A stretch of DNA of 64,000 nt from Lentisphaerota bacterium (GCA_021413965.1 JAIOPI010000021.1:346671-410670); one strand, 5' to 3'; shown: positions 53,173-62,579, counted from the stretch's first letter. The notes: generated by a model not told the origin, from the letters alone. Made by a program: numbers and translations.

Positions 53173-54591
53173 TTATGATCCAAATACTCGGGCCTCGATC
53201 CCCAGCAGTTCCGCGACATGGAGCCAATGCGGCGTCCAATCGCCATAGCAGCCGTGAATGTGGTTGCAGGGGAAGTTCGCGAGGAAATCGTCAGCCGCGC
53301 ATTCCAGCCGCGCGAAGGCGATGGGCCACTCCGGGGTGACGGTCTTGCCTTTGGCGGCCATGATCTTGCGCGGGAACTGCACGAACTCGCCCGGCACAAC
53401 GGCCAGCCAGTACTTGCCGTCCTTGCGCGCCAGCCGCGCCAACGTAACGTTGCCGGGCGCGGCGAAGTGGTGCACCGAAGCCCCGCCGGCGGGGTAGTAC
53501 GAGGCCTCGGGCAAGAACGACACGTGCTTGAGATTCCTTGCCGGATCTTTCGACCGGCCGGCGAAGTACGTTGCGTGGGTGCCGGAGTTCGAGAAATACC
53601 AGACGTGGTCCTTGGCGTCGTAGTGCCGCACGTCGGAGAACAGCACGGGATCGCCCGTGAGGTGCTTGAAGATCTGCATGGTCAGCGCCGCATCCATGTC
53701 CGCCTCGGTCGCCGCCACGATCGGCTCGTGTGGTCCATCCCAGTCGTACGGGTCGTTGAGGAACGCCTCGGCGACATCCACGGTGACAAAGGTGTCCGTC
53801 AGGTCGCCGTGCGCCTTGGTGCCGACAAAGTCCAACCCGCGCTCCGCAATGATCTGGCGGTAGGCGTAGTACGACCGGATCTGCAGTTTCAGCTTTTCCG
53901 GCGTCAGCCCCTTGCCGTCGTAGGCGATGTGGCCCACGTGCTTCTCCAGCCAGGCCAAGGCACGGTCCACCTGAGTGGCGTCCGCCTTCTTCGCATAGCG
54001 GACCACGTCTTCCTGCTCAATGTGTTCGACATCCAGCCCGAACATTTTCTGCCATTGGTCAAGGTTGGAGACCGCGGTATACATCCCGAGCGGCCGTCCG
54101 CCGAACAGGCCGAAGGTCTGGCCCTTGAGCAGGGACAGGGCGCCGGCGGCCTTGATGAAGGCCATGACTTTCGCCAGTACCGCCTTGTCCGCGATCTTGC
54201 CCCATACCCGTGTGTGCGGTCGCCCCACCTGGGCCAGGGTTCCCGCCGCGGCCAGCATGCCGACCATGCCCGGCTCGGAGGGATGCACGTTGCAGAAAAG
54301 CAGGTACGGCCCGGGCGCGAACGCCGTGGCTACGGCCGTGAGGTGCGGATAGCACCAGATGGCGTAGTTGCAGATCGTCAAGTCGCACCCGGCCTGCGCC
54401 AGGCGACGGCCTTCCGCCTGGGCCACCCGCTGGTTCCCGATGATCGCGTCGCCTTGGACCACTTCCACCCCCGCCTTCTCCAAGGCGGCCGCCAGTTCTT
54501 TCTGGTAGCGCCGGTTCAGGGGCTCCAGGCGCTTGTGAATGTAGTCGCGGCCATCGGAGAAGGTCAGAATCCCGACTTTGATCTTACGCAT
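53173..54591 (-). CDS. L-fucose/L-arabinose isomerase-like protein
   Basis: 472 residues. The fold and metal ligands of the FucI/AraA family can be seen: E296 in ATEADMDAALTM, D320 in LFSDVRHYD and H444 in FPCNHIHG. NYAIWCYPHLTAVATAF and VGRPHTRVWG belong to its N-terminal domains. It would interconvert an aldose and a ketose, with Mn. Its exact sugar is unknown; shorter length than E. coli FucI suggests the broad family. It overlaps the epimerase gene by eight bases. Confidence 0.8.
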   Translation of the reverse strand: MRKIKVGILTFSDGRDYIHKRLEPLNRRYQKELAAALEKAGVEVVQGDAIIGNQRVAQAEGRRLAQAGCDLTICNYAIWCYPHLTAVATAFAPGPYLLFCNVHPSEPGMVGMLAAAGTLAQVGRPHTRVWGKIADKAVLAKVMAFIKAAGALSLLKGQTFGLFGGRPLGMYTAVSNLDQWQKMFGLDVEHIEQEDVVRYAKKADATQVDRALAWLEKHVGHIAYDGKGLTPEKLKLQIRSYYAYRQIIAERGLDFVGTKAHGDLTDTFVTVDVAEAFLNDPYDWDGPHEPIVAATEADMDAALTMQIFKHLTGDPVLFSDVRHYDAKDHVWYFSNSGTHATYFAGRSKDPARNLKHVSFLPEASYYPAGGASVHHFAAPGNVTLARLARKDGKYWLAVVPGEFVQFPRKIMAAKGKTVTPEWPIAFARLECAADDFLANFPCNHIHGCYGDWTPHWLHVAELLGIEARVFGS

Positions 54592-55471
54592 GTGCGACTC
54601 CCTGCTTCCGGGCCAAGGCCCGCTTCACAAACCGACACGCCCGGGCCGCTTCCCGATCCAGGCTCACCCCGTCGCGCAGATCGCGGAAGACCTTGATGTC
54701 GCGCCCGACTTCGCCGCCCGGCATCAGGAACGGTTCCATGACAATCGAACCCTTGAACCGACTCGCCTTCAGCGCGCCGAAGATTTCGTCCCATGGCATC
54801 TTGCCGCGGCCAGGTGCGCGGCGGTTGGTCTCTCCGATGTGCAGGTGCCCGAGGTGCTTTCCCGCCGTACGGATCGCGCCGGCGAAGCTGTCCTCCTCGA
54901 TGTTCATGTGGAAGGTGTCGAGCAGCACGTCACAGTTCGGACTGCCGACTTCCCTGATATAGCGCACCGCCTCGGCGGCGGTGTTCAGCATGTACTGCTC
55001 GAACCGGTTCACCACTTCCATGTGGAAGGTCACGCCGCAATCCTCGGCGGTCTTCATGACCTCACGCATGCTCTTTATGCTGCGATCCCAGTAGGGGCGC
55101 TTGTCCGTCTCCCCGGCGGGCAGGCAGCCCGGCCAGTAGCTGTAGACAATGCCGCCGAGCTCATGGATGTTGGTCTCGGCCAATGCCCGGGCTTGCTTCT
55201 TCAGGAAGGCGATGCCGCGCTCGCGCGTGGCGCGGTCAGGCGATGCCGGATCATACTCACGGGGCAGTCCGATGCAGGCGGTCAGTTCGATGCCGTGTTT
55301 CGCCGCCGTGTCTTTGAGGCGCCGCCTCTCGGCTGTCGTCATGTCGGCGACTGTGCCGGAGTTCACCTCCAGCACGTCGAAGCCCAGTTTCTTGACCTTG
55401 GCCACATACGGCACGAAGTTCGCCGCCCAGTTGTGGGTCCAGAATGCGTAGTAGATCCCGATCCTGTTCAT
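54584..55471 (-). CDS. D-tagatose/ketose 3-epimerase family protein
   Basis: 295 residues, TIM barrel of the sugar phosphate isomerase/epimerase family. E152, D185, H211 and E246 fall at the very positions of the metal-binding residues of Pseudomonas D-tagatose 3-epimerase, and H188 and R217 are also present (LLDTFHMN, HIGETNR). It should epimerise a ketose at C3. ATG 55471 has AGGAGAAGG just upstream; the longer ORF is a shadow. Start overlaps the MBL stop in ATGA. Confidence 0.85.
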   Translation of the reverse strand: MNRIGIYYAFWTHNWAANFVPYVAKVKKLGFDVLEVNSGTVADMTTAERRRLKDTAAKHGIELTACIGLPREYDPASPDRATRERGIAFLKKQARALAETNIHELGGIVYSYWPGCLPAGETDKRPYWDRSIKSMREVMKTAEDCGVTFHMEVVNRFEQYMLNTAAEAVRYIREVGSPNCDVLLDTFHMNIEEDSFAGAIRTAGKHLGHLHIGETNRRAPGRGKMPWDEIFGALKASRFKGSIVMEPFLMPGGEVGRDIKVFRDLRDGVSLDREAARACRFVKRALARKQGVAHA

Positions 55472-56316
55472 GGCCTTCTCCTCGCCTCGTATCTCACGCC
55501 GACTTCCGGCACGATCACCTGTGTTCCCGTCTCGATGCCAGCCGCGCGCCGCCTCAACTCGACCACCGGCACGGTGTTGAACGCAAACATGCCGAAATGG
55601 TGCACGAGCAACACCGGAATCTGCGCGGCGCGGCACAACGCCACCGCCTCGTCGAATGTGAAGTTGCCGGAGACGCCGTTGCCGCGCCCGTTCACCGGCA
55701 GAAGCGCCACGTGAACCTGCGCGGCGACCAGCGCCTCGGTCTGCCCGGGGTACGGCACACAGTCGCCGGCGTGATAGAGCGTGATCCCGCCTGCCCGGAC
55801 GATGTATCCCAGAAACCGATGCTCGCCGGCGTCATTGGTCTCGAATTCCTCGTGGGCCGCGGCGATGGCCTGCAACTCGACATCCGGGCCCAGCGTGAGC
55901 GTGTCGCCCGCGTTCATGCCGACGAAACGGTCCGGCGGCACGCCGCGTTCGATGGCCGTCTGGCGCTCGGCGCGGGGCGCCACGAAGCGGCAGCCCGGGT
56001 TGCACGCGGCCACGACCCCGATGGTGCCCGGGTCCATGTGGTCCGAATGTGCGTGTGTGCAGAGGAACCCGTCGAGTTCCCGCACCTGCCGCGGCTCCAG
56101 CGGCGGCGGCATCAGGCGCGCATGCGAAAACTCCCTGCCGCGGTACTTGGCCTCCAGCGCGTCGGAAAGATACGGGTCGATCAGCAACCGGAGGCCGCCC
56201 GCCCGCACCGCGAATCCCGCCTGGCCCAGCCACCACAGTCTCACGCCCCCCGGGCTTGGCGCCGCCAGATCCTCGGGCACCGTACCCGTCCGCGTGGTTT
56301 GTTGCACCGTTATCAT
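55468..56316 (-). CDS. UlaG-like metallo-beta-lactamase fold hydrolase
   Basis: 282 residues. The zinc motif THAHSDHMD (H88, H90, D92, H93) and LYHAGDC for the later aspartate place it in the MBL fold; WWLGQAGFAV and the length resemble UlaG-type L-ascorbate-6-phosphate lactonases. In this cluster it may open a sugar lactone made by the dehydrogenases. AAGGTAACCGG precedes the ATG. Confidence 0.8.
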   Translation of the reverse strand: MITVQQTTRTGTVPEDLAAPSPGGVRLWWLGQAGFAVRAGGLRLLIDPYLSDALEAKYRGREFSHARLMPPPLEPRQVRELDGFLCTHAHSDHMDPGTIGVVAACNPGCRFVAPRAERQTAIERGVPPDRFVGMNAGDTLTLGPDVELQAIAAAHEEFETNDAGEHRFLGYIVRAGGITLYHAGDCVPYPGQTEALVAAQVHVALLPVNGRGNGVSGNFTFDEAVALCRAAQIPVLLVHHFGMFAFNTVPVVELRRRAAGIETGTQVIVPEVGVRYEARRRP

Positions 56317-56326
56317 CCGGTTACCT

Positions 56327-57277
56327 TCAGCGTACGCCTGTGGGGTTTCGAAGGAACTCCAGCAGGTTTGCGACCGCCACTTCGATCGCACGGTCGATGC
56401 TCTCGCGGGTTAGCCCCCCCGCGTGCGGCGTGGCAATGACGCGCGGATGCGAGACCAGCCGGAGATCCGTGGGGGGCTCCGGGTCGAAGGCGTCGAGCGC
56501 GACACCGGCGAGGTGTTCGCTGTCGAGGGCCGCGAGCACCGCGTCGTCGTCCAGCAGACTGCCGCGGGCCGTGTTGATCAGGTAGGCGCCGCGCTTCATG
56601 CGCTGCAGGGACGCGCCGCCGATCAGGGCCTGGCCGTCCTTCGCCAGTGGCGCATGCAGGCTGACGAAATCGGCTTGGCCGAGCAGGTCGTCCAGCGCGG
56701 TGTAGTGGAACCGTGGGGACGGAGCAAAGGTCAGGGCAGGCGCCGGATCGTACGCCAGCACCTCCATATCGAACGCCAAGCCGAACCCGGCCACCAACCG
56801 GCCGATGCGCCCGCAACCGACCAGGCCTAGCGTCTTGCCACTGAGTTCGATGCCGGTCGGCCGATCCCATCCGCCGCCCTTCAGACTGCGGTCACAGCAG
56901 GGGATCGACCGCGCCAGGGCCAGCATCAGGCCGAACGTCAACTCCGCCACGCCGCGCGCATTGGCGCCTTCGGCGCGGCAGATCGTGATGCCGCGCGCGC
57001 GGGCCGCCGCCGCATCCACGTTATCCACGCCGGTCCCGTTGCGGCTGATCACGCGCAGATCCGACGCCGCCTCCAGAACCCTGGCGGTAACCTTCTCGAC
57101 GCCGGCAAGATAGCCCACGCAACCCGGCAGCAAACGCAGGAGTTCCGCTTCGTCGGGTTGCTTGCCCGGGGTGCAGTAGCACACATCGAAGCCCGCCTCC
57201 CGCAGGTGTTGCAGCGCCGGATGTCCGGTCTTCGTAACCGAACGTGGCGTTACCAGAATTCGTGGTTTGACTCTCAT
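56327..57277 (-). CDS. D-2-hydroxyacid dehydrogenase (phosphoglycerate-dehydrogenase-like)
   Basis: 316 residues. NAD-binding GLVGCGRIGRLVA at 151-163, and catalytic R238 (NTARGSLLDD), E267 (FDPEPP) and H285 (TPHAGG) are all present. The length is that of the core enzyme without the ACT domain of SerA. Substrate unknown, probably a sugar acid in this cluster. ATG 57277 has AGGAACGG upstream. Confidence 0.85.
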   Translation of the reverse strand: MRVKPRILVTPRSVTKTGHPALQHLREAGFDVCYCTPGKQPDEAELLRLLPGCVGYLAGVEKVTARVLEAASDLRVISRNGTGVDNVDAAAARARGITICRAEGANARGVAELTFGLMLALARSIPCCDRSLKGGGWDRPTGIELSGKTLGLVGCGRIGRLVAGFGLAFDMEVLAYDPAPALTFAPSPRFHYTALDDLLGQADFVSLHAPLAKDGQALIGGASLQRMKRGAYLINTARGSLLDDDAVLAALDSEHLAGVALDAFDPEPPTDLRLVSHPRVIATPHAGGLTRESIDRAIEVAVANLLEFLRNPTGVR

Positions 57278-57308
57278 CTGTCCGTTCCTGACGCCTGGCG
57301 CGTTCTCC

Positions 57309-57884
57309 TCACATTCCCCACTTGGGGTTATCAACGATTGCCGGCAGTCCGCCGCGATCCACCACCAGTTTCCGGAACCCCTTGGCTTCAATCGTCCCGT
57401 AGTCGTGTCCGGCGTCGCCGCGGAAGGCAAAGAAGGATACGAGGGGCTCCGTGGCCGAGACGTTGATGCTGCGGTGCGCAAAGCGCGGCGGCACATAGAC
57501 GGCCACGCCCGCCCGCATGACCTGCGCCTCGCATACGCCCTCGGGGCTCTCCATGAGCATGTAGCCGTGCCCGCGGAGGCAGTGGTAGACCTCGGCGGTC
57601 GCGAGCACCCGGTGAAAGTGCCCCTTGGTCATGAAGTACTCGTCGCCGACTTTGCCGGGGTAGGTGATGGTCGTGCCGAAGGCGATCGCCGCTTCCGACT
57701 CGGGCAGGTGCAGGTCGTAGAACTCGTACACCAGCGCGTCGCCCTGCGCCAGCAACCCCGCGTACGCCGTCCCATTCGCATACATGCCCTGCATCTGCGA
57801 CAAGCGTCTTTGGATCGGCTTGCGATCGGTCGTCAGGCCGGTGCGGGAATCGAATGGGATTGCGAACGACTCGGTGTTGGTCAT
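57309..57884 (-). CDS. pgiA: Cupin-type glucose-6-phosphate isomerase
   Basis: 191 residues. H89, H91, E98 and H137 (TKGHFHRVLATAEVY ... FAHRSI) correspond, offset by one, to the metal ligands H88, H90, E97, H136 of the archaeal cupin phosphoglucose isomerase. It would interconvert glucose 6-phosphate and fructose 6-phosphate; a related hexose or pentose phosphate is also possible. AAGGAG lies seven bases before the ATG. Bacterial copies often sit in sugar-use clusters. Confidence 0.85.
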   Translation of the reverse strand: MTNTESFAIPFDSRTGLTTDRKPIQRRLSQMQGMYANGTAYAGLLAQGDALVYEFYDLHLPESEAAIAFGTTITYPGKVGDEYFMTKGHFHRVLATAEVYHCLRGHGYMLMESPEGVCEAQVMRAGVAVYVPPRFAHRSINVSATEPLVSFFAFRGDAGHDYGTIEAKGFRKLVVDRGGLPAIVDNPKWGM

Positions 57885-57916
57885 GATGTGCTCCTTCGGC
57901 ATCAGGGTGGCGACCC

Positions 57917-58867
57917 TCACTTCGCTCCCGCCGCAATGCGCGACAACTCGTCGAACACGGGACCGCGGACCGGGATATCGACGTGGAACACCTCGGCCAT
58001 GACCCGCGTCCAGCCGTGGATGAAGTAGATCCATCCGTCTTCCACGTGAAGCCGGCGTTGGGCCTGCTGGGCGCGGGCCTGGCGTAGAAACACCAGGTCG
58101 CCGCGATAGTTGAACTCCCAGGCGAGTCCGTCTTCCGGAAAGACCGCCGCCTCGGTCAGGGGCGAACCGGGCGCGTCCTTGCCCAGACCGGTCGCATTGA
58201 CGACCAGCGAACCGGGTTTGAGACCGTTGCAGAGCCGGTCGTTCAGGTCGGGCGTGGGCGTCAGGTGGTACTCGACCGGCACGCCGGAGCGGAGCGACGC
58301 ATGCAAGGCGCGGATCTCGTCAAGCCGGGCCGGCGACCGGTTGCTGACGATAATCCTGGAGGGCCGGTTGGCGCCGTGTTTCGCCTGCATGAGATGCCAA
58401 CTCAGTGCCACACTCGACCCGCCCGCACCGATCAGGAACACGTCGGCGCCGGTCTTCGCCCAGTGATCCGGCGGCAAAAACGCCTCCAGGGCCAGCCCGC
58501 TCGTGATGGGATCCTTGGCGTGGCCGACCAGCAGGCCCGACTCCTTCGAAATGCTGCTGATCTCGTGCATCAGTTCGGACAGGGGGTCGAGCCGGCCGAA
58601 CAAATCTCGGCACGCCTTGAGCAGATCCAGTTTGTGGGTGGTGACCAGCGCACCTAGCGATAGCGGGTCGCGCTTGATGAAGGCCACGGCATCCCGGTAG
58701 CGCAGCGGCTCGTCGTGCATCTTGAAGTCGATACCCTTGATCACGACATCGCCAAGCTTGAGGAAGCGCGCCCATTCGGGAAAGACGCGCATGATGGAGG
58801 ACTTGGCGGTCGTGACCCCGATGAAGTACATCGTGGGCCGTTCGGCGGGTGCGTAAGGGGCGTTCAT
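57917..58867 (-). CDS. Shikimate-dehydrogenase-like NAD(P) oxidoreductase
   Basis: 316 residues; the longer ORF to 60061 is out of frame with the kinase and not real before 58867. K79 (VTTHK), D119 (HAKDPITS) and the nucleotide loop VFLIGAGGSSVALSW keep the catalytic Lys-Asp pair of AroE. The C-terminal region differs, so it is more likely a dehydrogenase for a sugar-derived cyclic or linear acid than a biosynthetic AroE. Start overlaps the kinase stop in ATGA. Confidence 0.75.
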   Translation of the reverse strand: MNAPYAPAERPTMYFIGVTTAKSSIMRVFPEWARFLKLGDVVIKGIDFKMHDEPLRYRDAVAFIKRDPLSLGALVTTHKLDLLKACRDLFGRLDPLSELMHEISSISKESGLLVGHAKDPITSGLALEAFLPPDHWAKTGADVFLIGAGGSSVALSWHLMQAKHGANRPSRIIVSNRSPARLDEIRALHASLRSGVPVEYHLTPTPDLNDRLCNGLKPGSLVVNATGLGKDAPGSPLTEAAVFPEDGLAWEFNYRGDLVFLRQARAQQAQRRLHVEDGWIYFIHGWTRVMAEVFHVDIPVRGPVFDELSRIAAGAK

Positions 58868-60357
58868 GCCTGGCTCCAATCGTTCAAGGAATCCAGCAGG
58901 TCGATATAGCGTCCCAGCCGCGCCGCGTAGTGCGCGCGCCGCCGCCCGTCGGGCATGACGGCGGCCCCGGTCCGGATCCACCGCGTAGCGGCCTCGTTCA
59001 ACGAGGGGAAAAGCCCGACACCAAAACCGGCGACCAGGGCGACGCCCATCGGGGCCCCTTCGCCGCGCGCCATCCGCACCACGCGGCACCCCAGCACGTC
59101 GGCCTTGATGGCATTCCACAAGGCGCTCCGCTCGCCGCCGCCGGTCACGCGCAGTTCGCGGGGACGCAAGGAGGGCTCGAGTTCGCGCAGCACGCTCGCG
59201 TACAAACCGTATTCCAGCGCCACGCCTTCCAGCAGGGCCCGGTAGAGATGGCCGAAGGTGTGGTCCGCGCGCAGTCCGGCCCAAGCGCCACGCAGGTGCG
59301 GCTGGCTTGGCGCCACGCGTCCCGTCAGGTGGGGGATGAAGTATGGATTGTCGGCGGACGGCGGCACGGCCGCGGCCCTCCGATCCAGGACGGCGAACGA
59401 CGCGCCGTGGCCGAGTTCCTTCCGAAACCATTCCAGGTTCATGCCCCCGCCGTTGATATAGGCGTAGGGATGCCACAGGCCCGGCGTAGCCGCTTGTCCC
59501 CACCCCAGGGTGCCATGTCGGACGTCGGCCCGGAACTCGGACGTCGTGGAGGCGAAGACGGAGGCGGTTCCGGCCACGTCCACGCAGATCCCCGGCCGTG
59601 TGGCACCGCAGGCTAGGAATGAGGCGGCCGTGTCGCCGCATCCGGCCACCACCGGAATACCCGTCCGCAAGCCGCAAGCGCGCGCCATGGCGGGGGTTAG
59701 CCGGCCGACAACGGCGTGCGGTTCGATGATCCGAGGCAGTTTGTCGGTCGGCACGCCGAACCGGCGGCAAAGCCCTTCGTCCCAGCGCCCGCGGCGGTTG
59801 TCGGCAAAGCCGCTGAAGTGGAGATAGGTCTTGTCGATGAAGGCCTCGGACGCGGACAGCCCACACAACCGTAGCGCGGCATAGCCACCCGGCTGCACGA
59901 AGGCGGCGATCGCACGAAATACGCGCGGGAACTCGCGTTGCCACCTCAGGATCTTCGGGCCATGGTTGAAACTCGCCGGCCCGCCGGTCTTCGCGATGAT
60001 CTCGCGCCCGGCCGCGCTCCGCATCTCGTCGATGTAGGGGGCACAACGTTGATCCAACCACGAGTCATACGGCGTGACGGCCCGTCCGTCCCGCCCCATG
60101 CCAATGATGCCGGCCATCTGGCCGTCAATCCCGATGGCCGCCACCTCCCGGACACCGGCTCGCTGCGCACAGGACCGCATCGTCCGGCATACCGAGGCCA
60201 CCTGGCGCTCGGGATCTTCCTCAACGGCGCCGACCGACGGCCGATGCAGCCGTGAAGGTTCGAAGGCAGACGCCAGACAACGACCGGCCCCGTCGAACAG
60301 GGCCGCCTTGGTCCCCTGCGTTCCAATGTCGATGCCGATCAGGCGTTGCCGTGGCAT
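58864..60357 (-). CDS. FGGY-family carbohydrate kinase (xylulokinase-like)
   Basis: 497 residues, the normal length. IGIDIGTQGTKAALFD is the first phosphate loop, DGQMAGII the substrate region, and GCGDTAASFLACGA with RVTGGGERSALWNAIKADVLG are the adenosine and phosphate motifs. It phosphorylates a ketose such as a pentulose or hexulose, presumably the one made by the isomerase and epimerase downstream. Four bases separate it from the dehydrogenase. Confidence 0.9.
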   Translation of the reverse strand: MPRQRLIGIDIGTQGTKAALFDGAGRCLASAFEPSRLHRPSVGAVEEDPERQVASVCRTMRSCAQRAGVREVAAIGIDGQMAGIIGMGRDGRAVTPYDSWLDQRCAPYIDEMRSAAGREIIAKTGGPASFNHGPKILRWQREFPRVFRAIAAFVQPGGYAALRLCGLSASEAFIDKTYLHFSGFADNRRGRWDEGLCRRFGVPTDKLPRIIEPHAVVGRLTPAMARACGLRTGIPVVAGCGDTAASFLACGATRPGICVDVAGTASVFASTTSEFRADVRHGTLGWGQAATPGLWHPYAYINGGGMNLEWFRKELGHGASFAVLDRRAAAVPPSADNPYFIPHLTGRVAPSQPHLRGAWAGLRADHTFGHLYRALLEGVALEYGLYASVLRELEPSLRPRELRVTGGGERSALWNAIKADVLGCRVVRMARGEGAPMGVALVAGFGVGLFPSLNEAATRWIRTGAAVMPDGRRRAHYAARLGRYIDLLDSLNDWSQA

Positions 60358-60361
60358 GAAC

Positions 60362-61408
60362 TCACTCCCCGGTCAGTACGATCTTCAACCCCTGGCCGGC
60401 CAGTGCCAGGTCATAGGCCTCGCGCAGTTGCGCCAGTGGCAGCGTGTGCGAGATGACTGGGCGCACGTCCACGCGCCGGGCGGCGATCAGGCGGAGTGCC
60501 GCGCGATAGTCCGCATTGGAGCCGCCCGTGGTGCCGGTGACGTGGAGATTCCGGTAGTGGATCGCGTTCGCATCCAGCGTCACCTCCGACTTGCCCTTGA
60601 CGAGTCCCGCGAACAGGCACAGCCGGCCGAAAGGGGCCAGCAACGTCAACGCTTCCGGCACGATGGCTGCGACCGGCGCCGCCACAATCGCCACATCCAC
60701 GCCCCGGCCGCCCGTTTCGGCGAGGACGCGCGTCGAGACCGATTCGCGTGAACTGTCGAGGGTCACGGTGGCGCCGGCTGCGCGCGCCGCGTCCAGCCGG
60801 TGCGCGGCGGGATCCACGGCGATGATGCGTGCGGCGCCGGTTGCCGCCGCGAGAAGCGTGTGCAGCAACCCCATCGGCCCCAATCCGTAGATGAGCACGG
60901 TTTCGCCCGCCGCGAGATTCACGCCACGCTGCGCGTTCAAGACGCACGACAGCGGCTCGGCCAGCGCCGCTTCGGCCCAGGCCACCCCGGTCGGCAACTC
61001 GACGACGTTGCCCTGCACGATGGCGCGGGCCGGGATCTTCACAAAGGCCGCGTGCGAGCCGTCGCGGTCGATCCCGAACGCGGAGTAGTCCGCGCACATG
61101 TTGGCCAGGCCCCGGATACACGCCTCACAACGTCCGCAACCGAAATTCGGCGCCACACCCACGCGCGCGCCGACGGCGAGGCCCTGCACCGAAGCACCAA
61201 CGGCCGACACCATCCCGACGAACTCGTGGCCGAGGACGATGCGCTGGCCCGGCTGCAGCCGGCGACTGCCGACGCGTATAATCTTCGTATCCGTCCCACA
61301 GATGGCCGTGCCGCGCACCTGAACCAGGATTTCGTCCGGCCCAATATCTGGCTCCGGCACCGCCGCAACCGCGAACCCCTTGCCTTGTTCGTATGTGGCC
61401 GCCATCAT
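60362..61408 (-). CDS. Zinc-dependent medium-chain alcohol/polyol dehydrogenase
   Basis: 348 residues. Catalytic zinc ligands C37 (ICGTD), H61/E62 (GHEF), structural zinc C91, C94, C97, C105, and GLGPMGLLHTLLA as the NAD loop. Resembles sorbitol, threonine or glucose dehydrogenases. It oxidises a polyol or sugar hydroxyl. Start overlaps the Gfo/Idh stop in ATGA. Confidence 0.9.
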   Translation of the reverse strand: MMAATYEQGKGFAVAAVPEPDIGPDEILVQVRGTAICGTDTKIIRVGSRRLQPGQRIVLGHEFVGMVSAVGASVQGLAVGARVGVAPNFGCGRCEACIRGLANMCADYSAFGIDRDGSHAAFVKIPARAIVQGNVVELPTGVAWAEAALAEPLSCVLNAQRGVNLAAGETVLIYGLGPMGLLHTLLAAATGAARIIAVDPAAHRLDAARAAGATVTLDSSRESVSTRVLAETGGRGVDVAIVAAPVAAIVPEALTLLAPFGRLCLFAGLVKGKSEVTLDANAIHYRNLHVTGTTGGSNADYRAALRLIAARRVDVRPVISHTLPLAQLREAYDLALAGQGLKIVLTGE

Positions 61409-62439
61409 GGCTTATGCTCCGGCTTTAGATCCACCGGACGTCCGGTGCGGATCGATTCGTTTCCGGCGTTGACGACCTCAACCGCCCGCTTGCCATCCGT
61501 TCCGTCCGGGTGGGGGGCGCGGTCCTCCCGGATGCAGCGCAGAAATTCCTCCGCTTCAGCCCGGTAGGCCTCCATGAACAGATCCATCCAACTTCTCACG
61601 GCCGGACGCAGCAGCCCGTTGGCGGTGCAGGACACGACGGACGTGTCGTCCAGATGGCCGATCGTCAGGATGCCTTCGGTTCCCAGGATTTCGACGCGGG
61701 CATCGTATGCGTACTTCACACCCTGCGCGCCGCCGATCAGGCCCTGCCGTCCGTTGGCGAAGGACCCGATCAGCAGCACGTTGTCATAGAAGTCGGGGAA
61801 TTCGGCGCGCGCGTCCGGACAACGGTAATTGGCGCCAATGGCGTACACGGTCGTGAACTCGCTGCCCGTGAACCAGCGCAGCGTGTCAATGTCGTGGCTG
61901 TTCACTTCGGCCAGCGGGCCGTTGCTGAGGCGCAGGTCGTACATCCACCGCTGCGGCGTGCTGGGCCCGTGCGTCAGCGACTTAACCTGCACCACCTGTC
62001 CGATCTCGCCGCGGTCGACGCGCTCCTTGGCCTGCACGAAACTCCGGTCGAAACGTCGCATGAATCCGATCTGCAACTTGACGCCCGCGCCCCGTGTTGC
62101 GGCGATCATCTCGTCGCACTCCGGCGCTGTCATGGCCATGGGCTTTTCGCAGAACACATGCTTGCCCGCCGCGGCAGCCGCCACCGTGATCTCGCGATGG
62201 TACGCCGTTGGCGTGGCCACGATCACCGCATCCACCTGCGGATCGGCCAGCAGGGACCGGTAGTCCGCATGGCCTCCCGGCAAGCCAAGCTCCCCGCAGG
62301 CCCGCGCTAGAGCCTCGGGCGTAGGGTCGGCCACCCCCACCAGCCGTGCCCCGGACACACCGCGCTGAAGATGCCGGGCGTGGATCATCCCCGCCCGCCC
62401 AAGACCGATAACCCCAACGCCAATCGATGTATCAGGCAT
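61405..62439 (-). CDS. Gfo/Idh/MocA oxidoreductase, inositol-2-dehydrogenase-like
   Basis: 344 residues. NAD motif VIGLGRAGMIHARH, the FCEKPMA triad (K99) and EVNSHDIDTLRW, with the active-site His/Asp pair, are as in IolG-type enzymes. It is first in the array, with GGAGCGG before the ATG, and faces the DeoR gene. It would oxidise a cyclitol or a sugar at one carbon, as in 3-keto sugar pathways. Confidence 0.9.
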   Translation of the reverse strand: MPDTSIGVGVIGLGRAGMIHARHLQRGVSGARLVGVADPTPEALARACGELGLPGGHADYRSLLADPQVDAVIVATPTAYHREITVAAAAAGKHVFCEKPMAMTAPECDEMIAATRGAGVKLQIGFMRRFDRSFVQAKERVDRGEIGQVVQVKSLTHGPSTPQRWMYDLRLSNGPLAEVNSHDIDTLRWFTGSEFTTVYAIGANYRCPDARAEFPDFYDNVLLIGSFANGRQGLIGGAQGVKYAYDARVEILGTEGILTIGHLDDTSVVSCTANGLLRPAVRSWMDLFMEAYRAEAEEFLRCIREDRAPHPDGTDGKRAVEVVNAGNESIRTGRPVDLKPEHKP

Positions 62440-62479
62440 CGGTCCGCTCCATGGAACCGAGGTTGTGTTTGCATCTAAT

Positions 62480-62563
62480 TGCTTTCATATGCTTTCACTA
62501 TGGCGATTTTTCCGATAACATCAATGCAAAAGAAGGGATCGTCCTGCTATTCTGCTTTCATAT
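62480..62563. promoter_or_regulatory. Repeated TGCTTTCATAT operator sites between DeoR and the catabolic array
   Basis: TGCTTTCATAT at 62480-62490 is followed directly by TGCTTTCACTA (62490-62500), and TGCTTTCATAT occurs again at 62553-62563. Direct CTTTCAT-type repeats are the usual binding sites of DeoR/AgaR-family repressors. They lie between two divergent genes, so both are probably controlled. Confidence 0.65.
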
Positions 62564-62579
62564 CCAAGGAATGCCACCC

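Noticed and set aside
51260..53248. 662-residue ORF on the plus strand
   Set aside because: Shadow of the GH2 gene on the opposite strand.
57917..60061. 714-residue ORF
   Set aside because: Its first 398 residues are the kinase gene read in the wrong frame; only the part from 58867 (AroE-like) is real.
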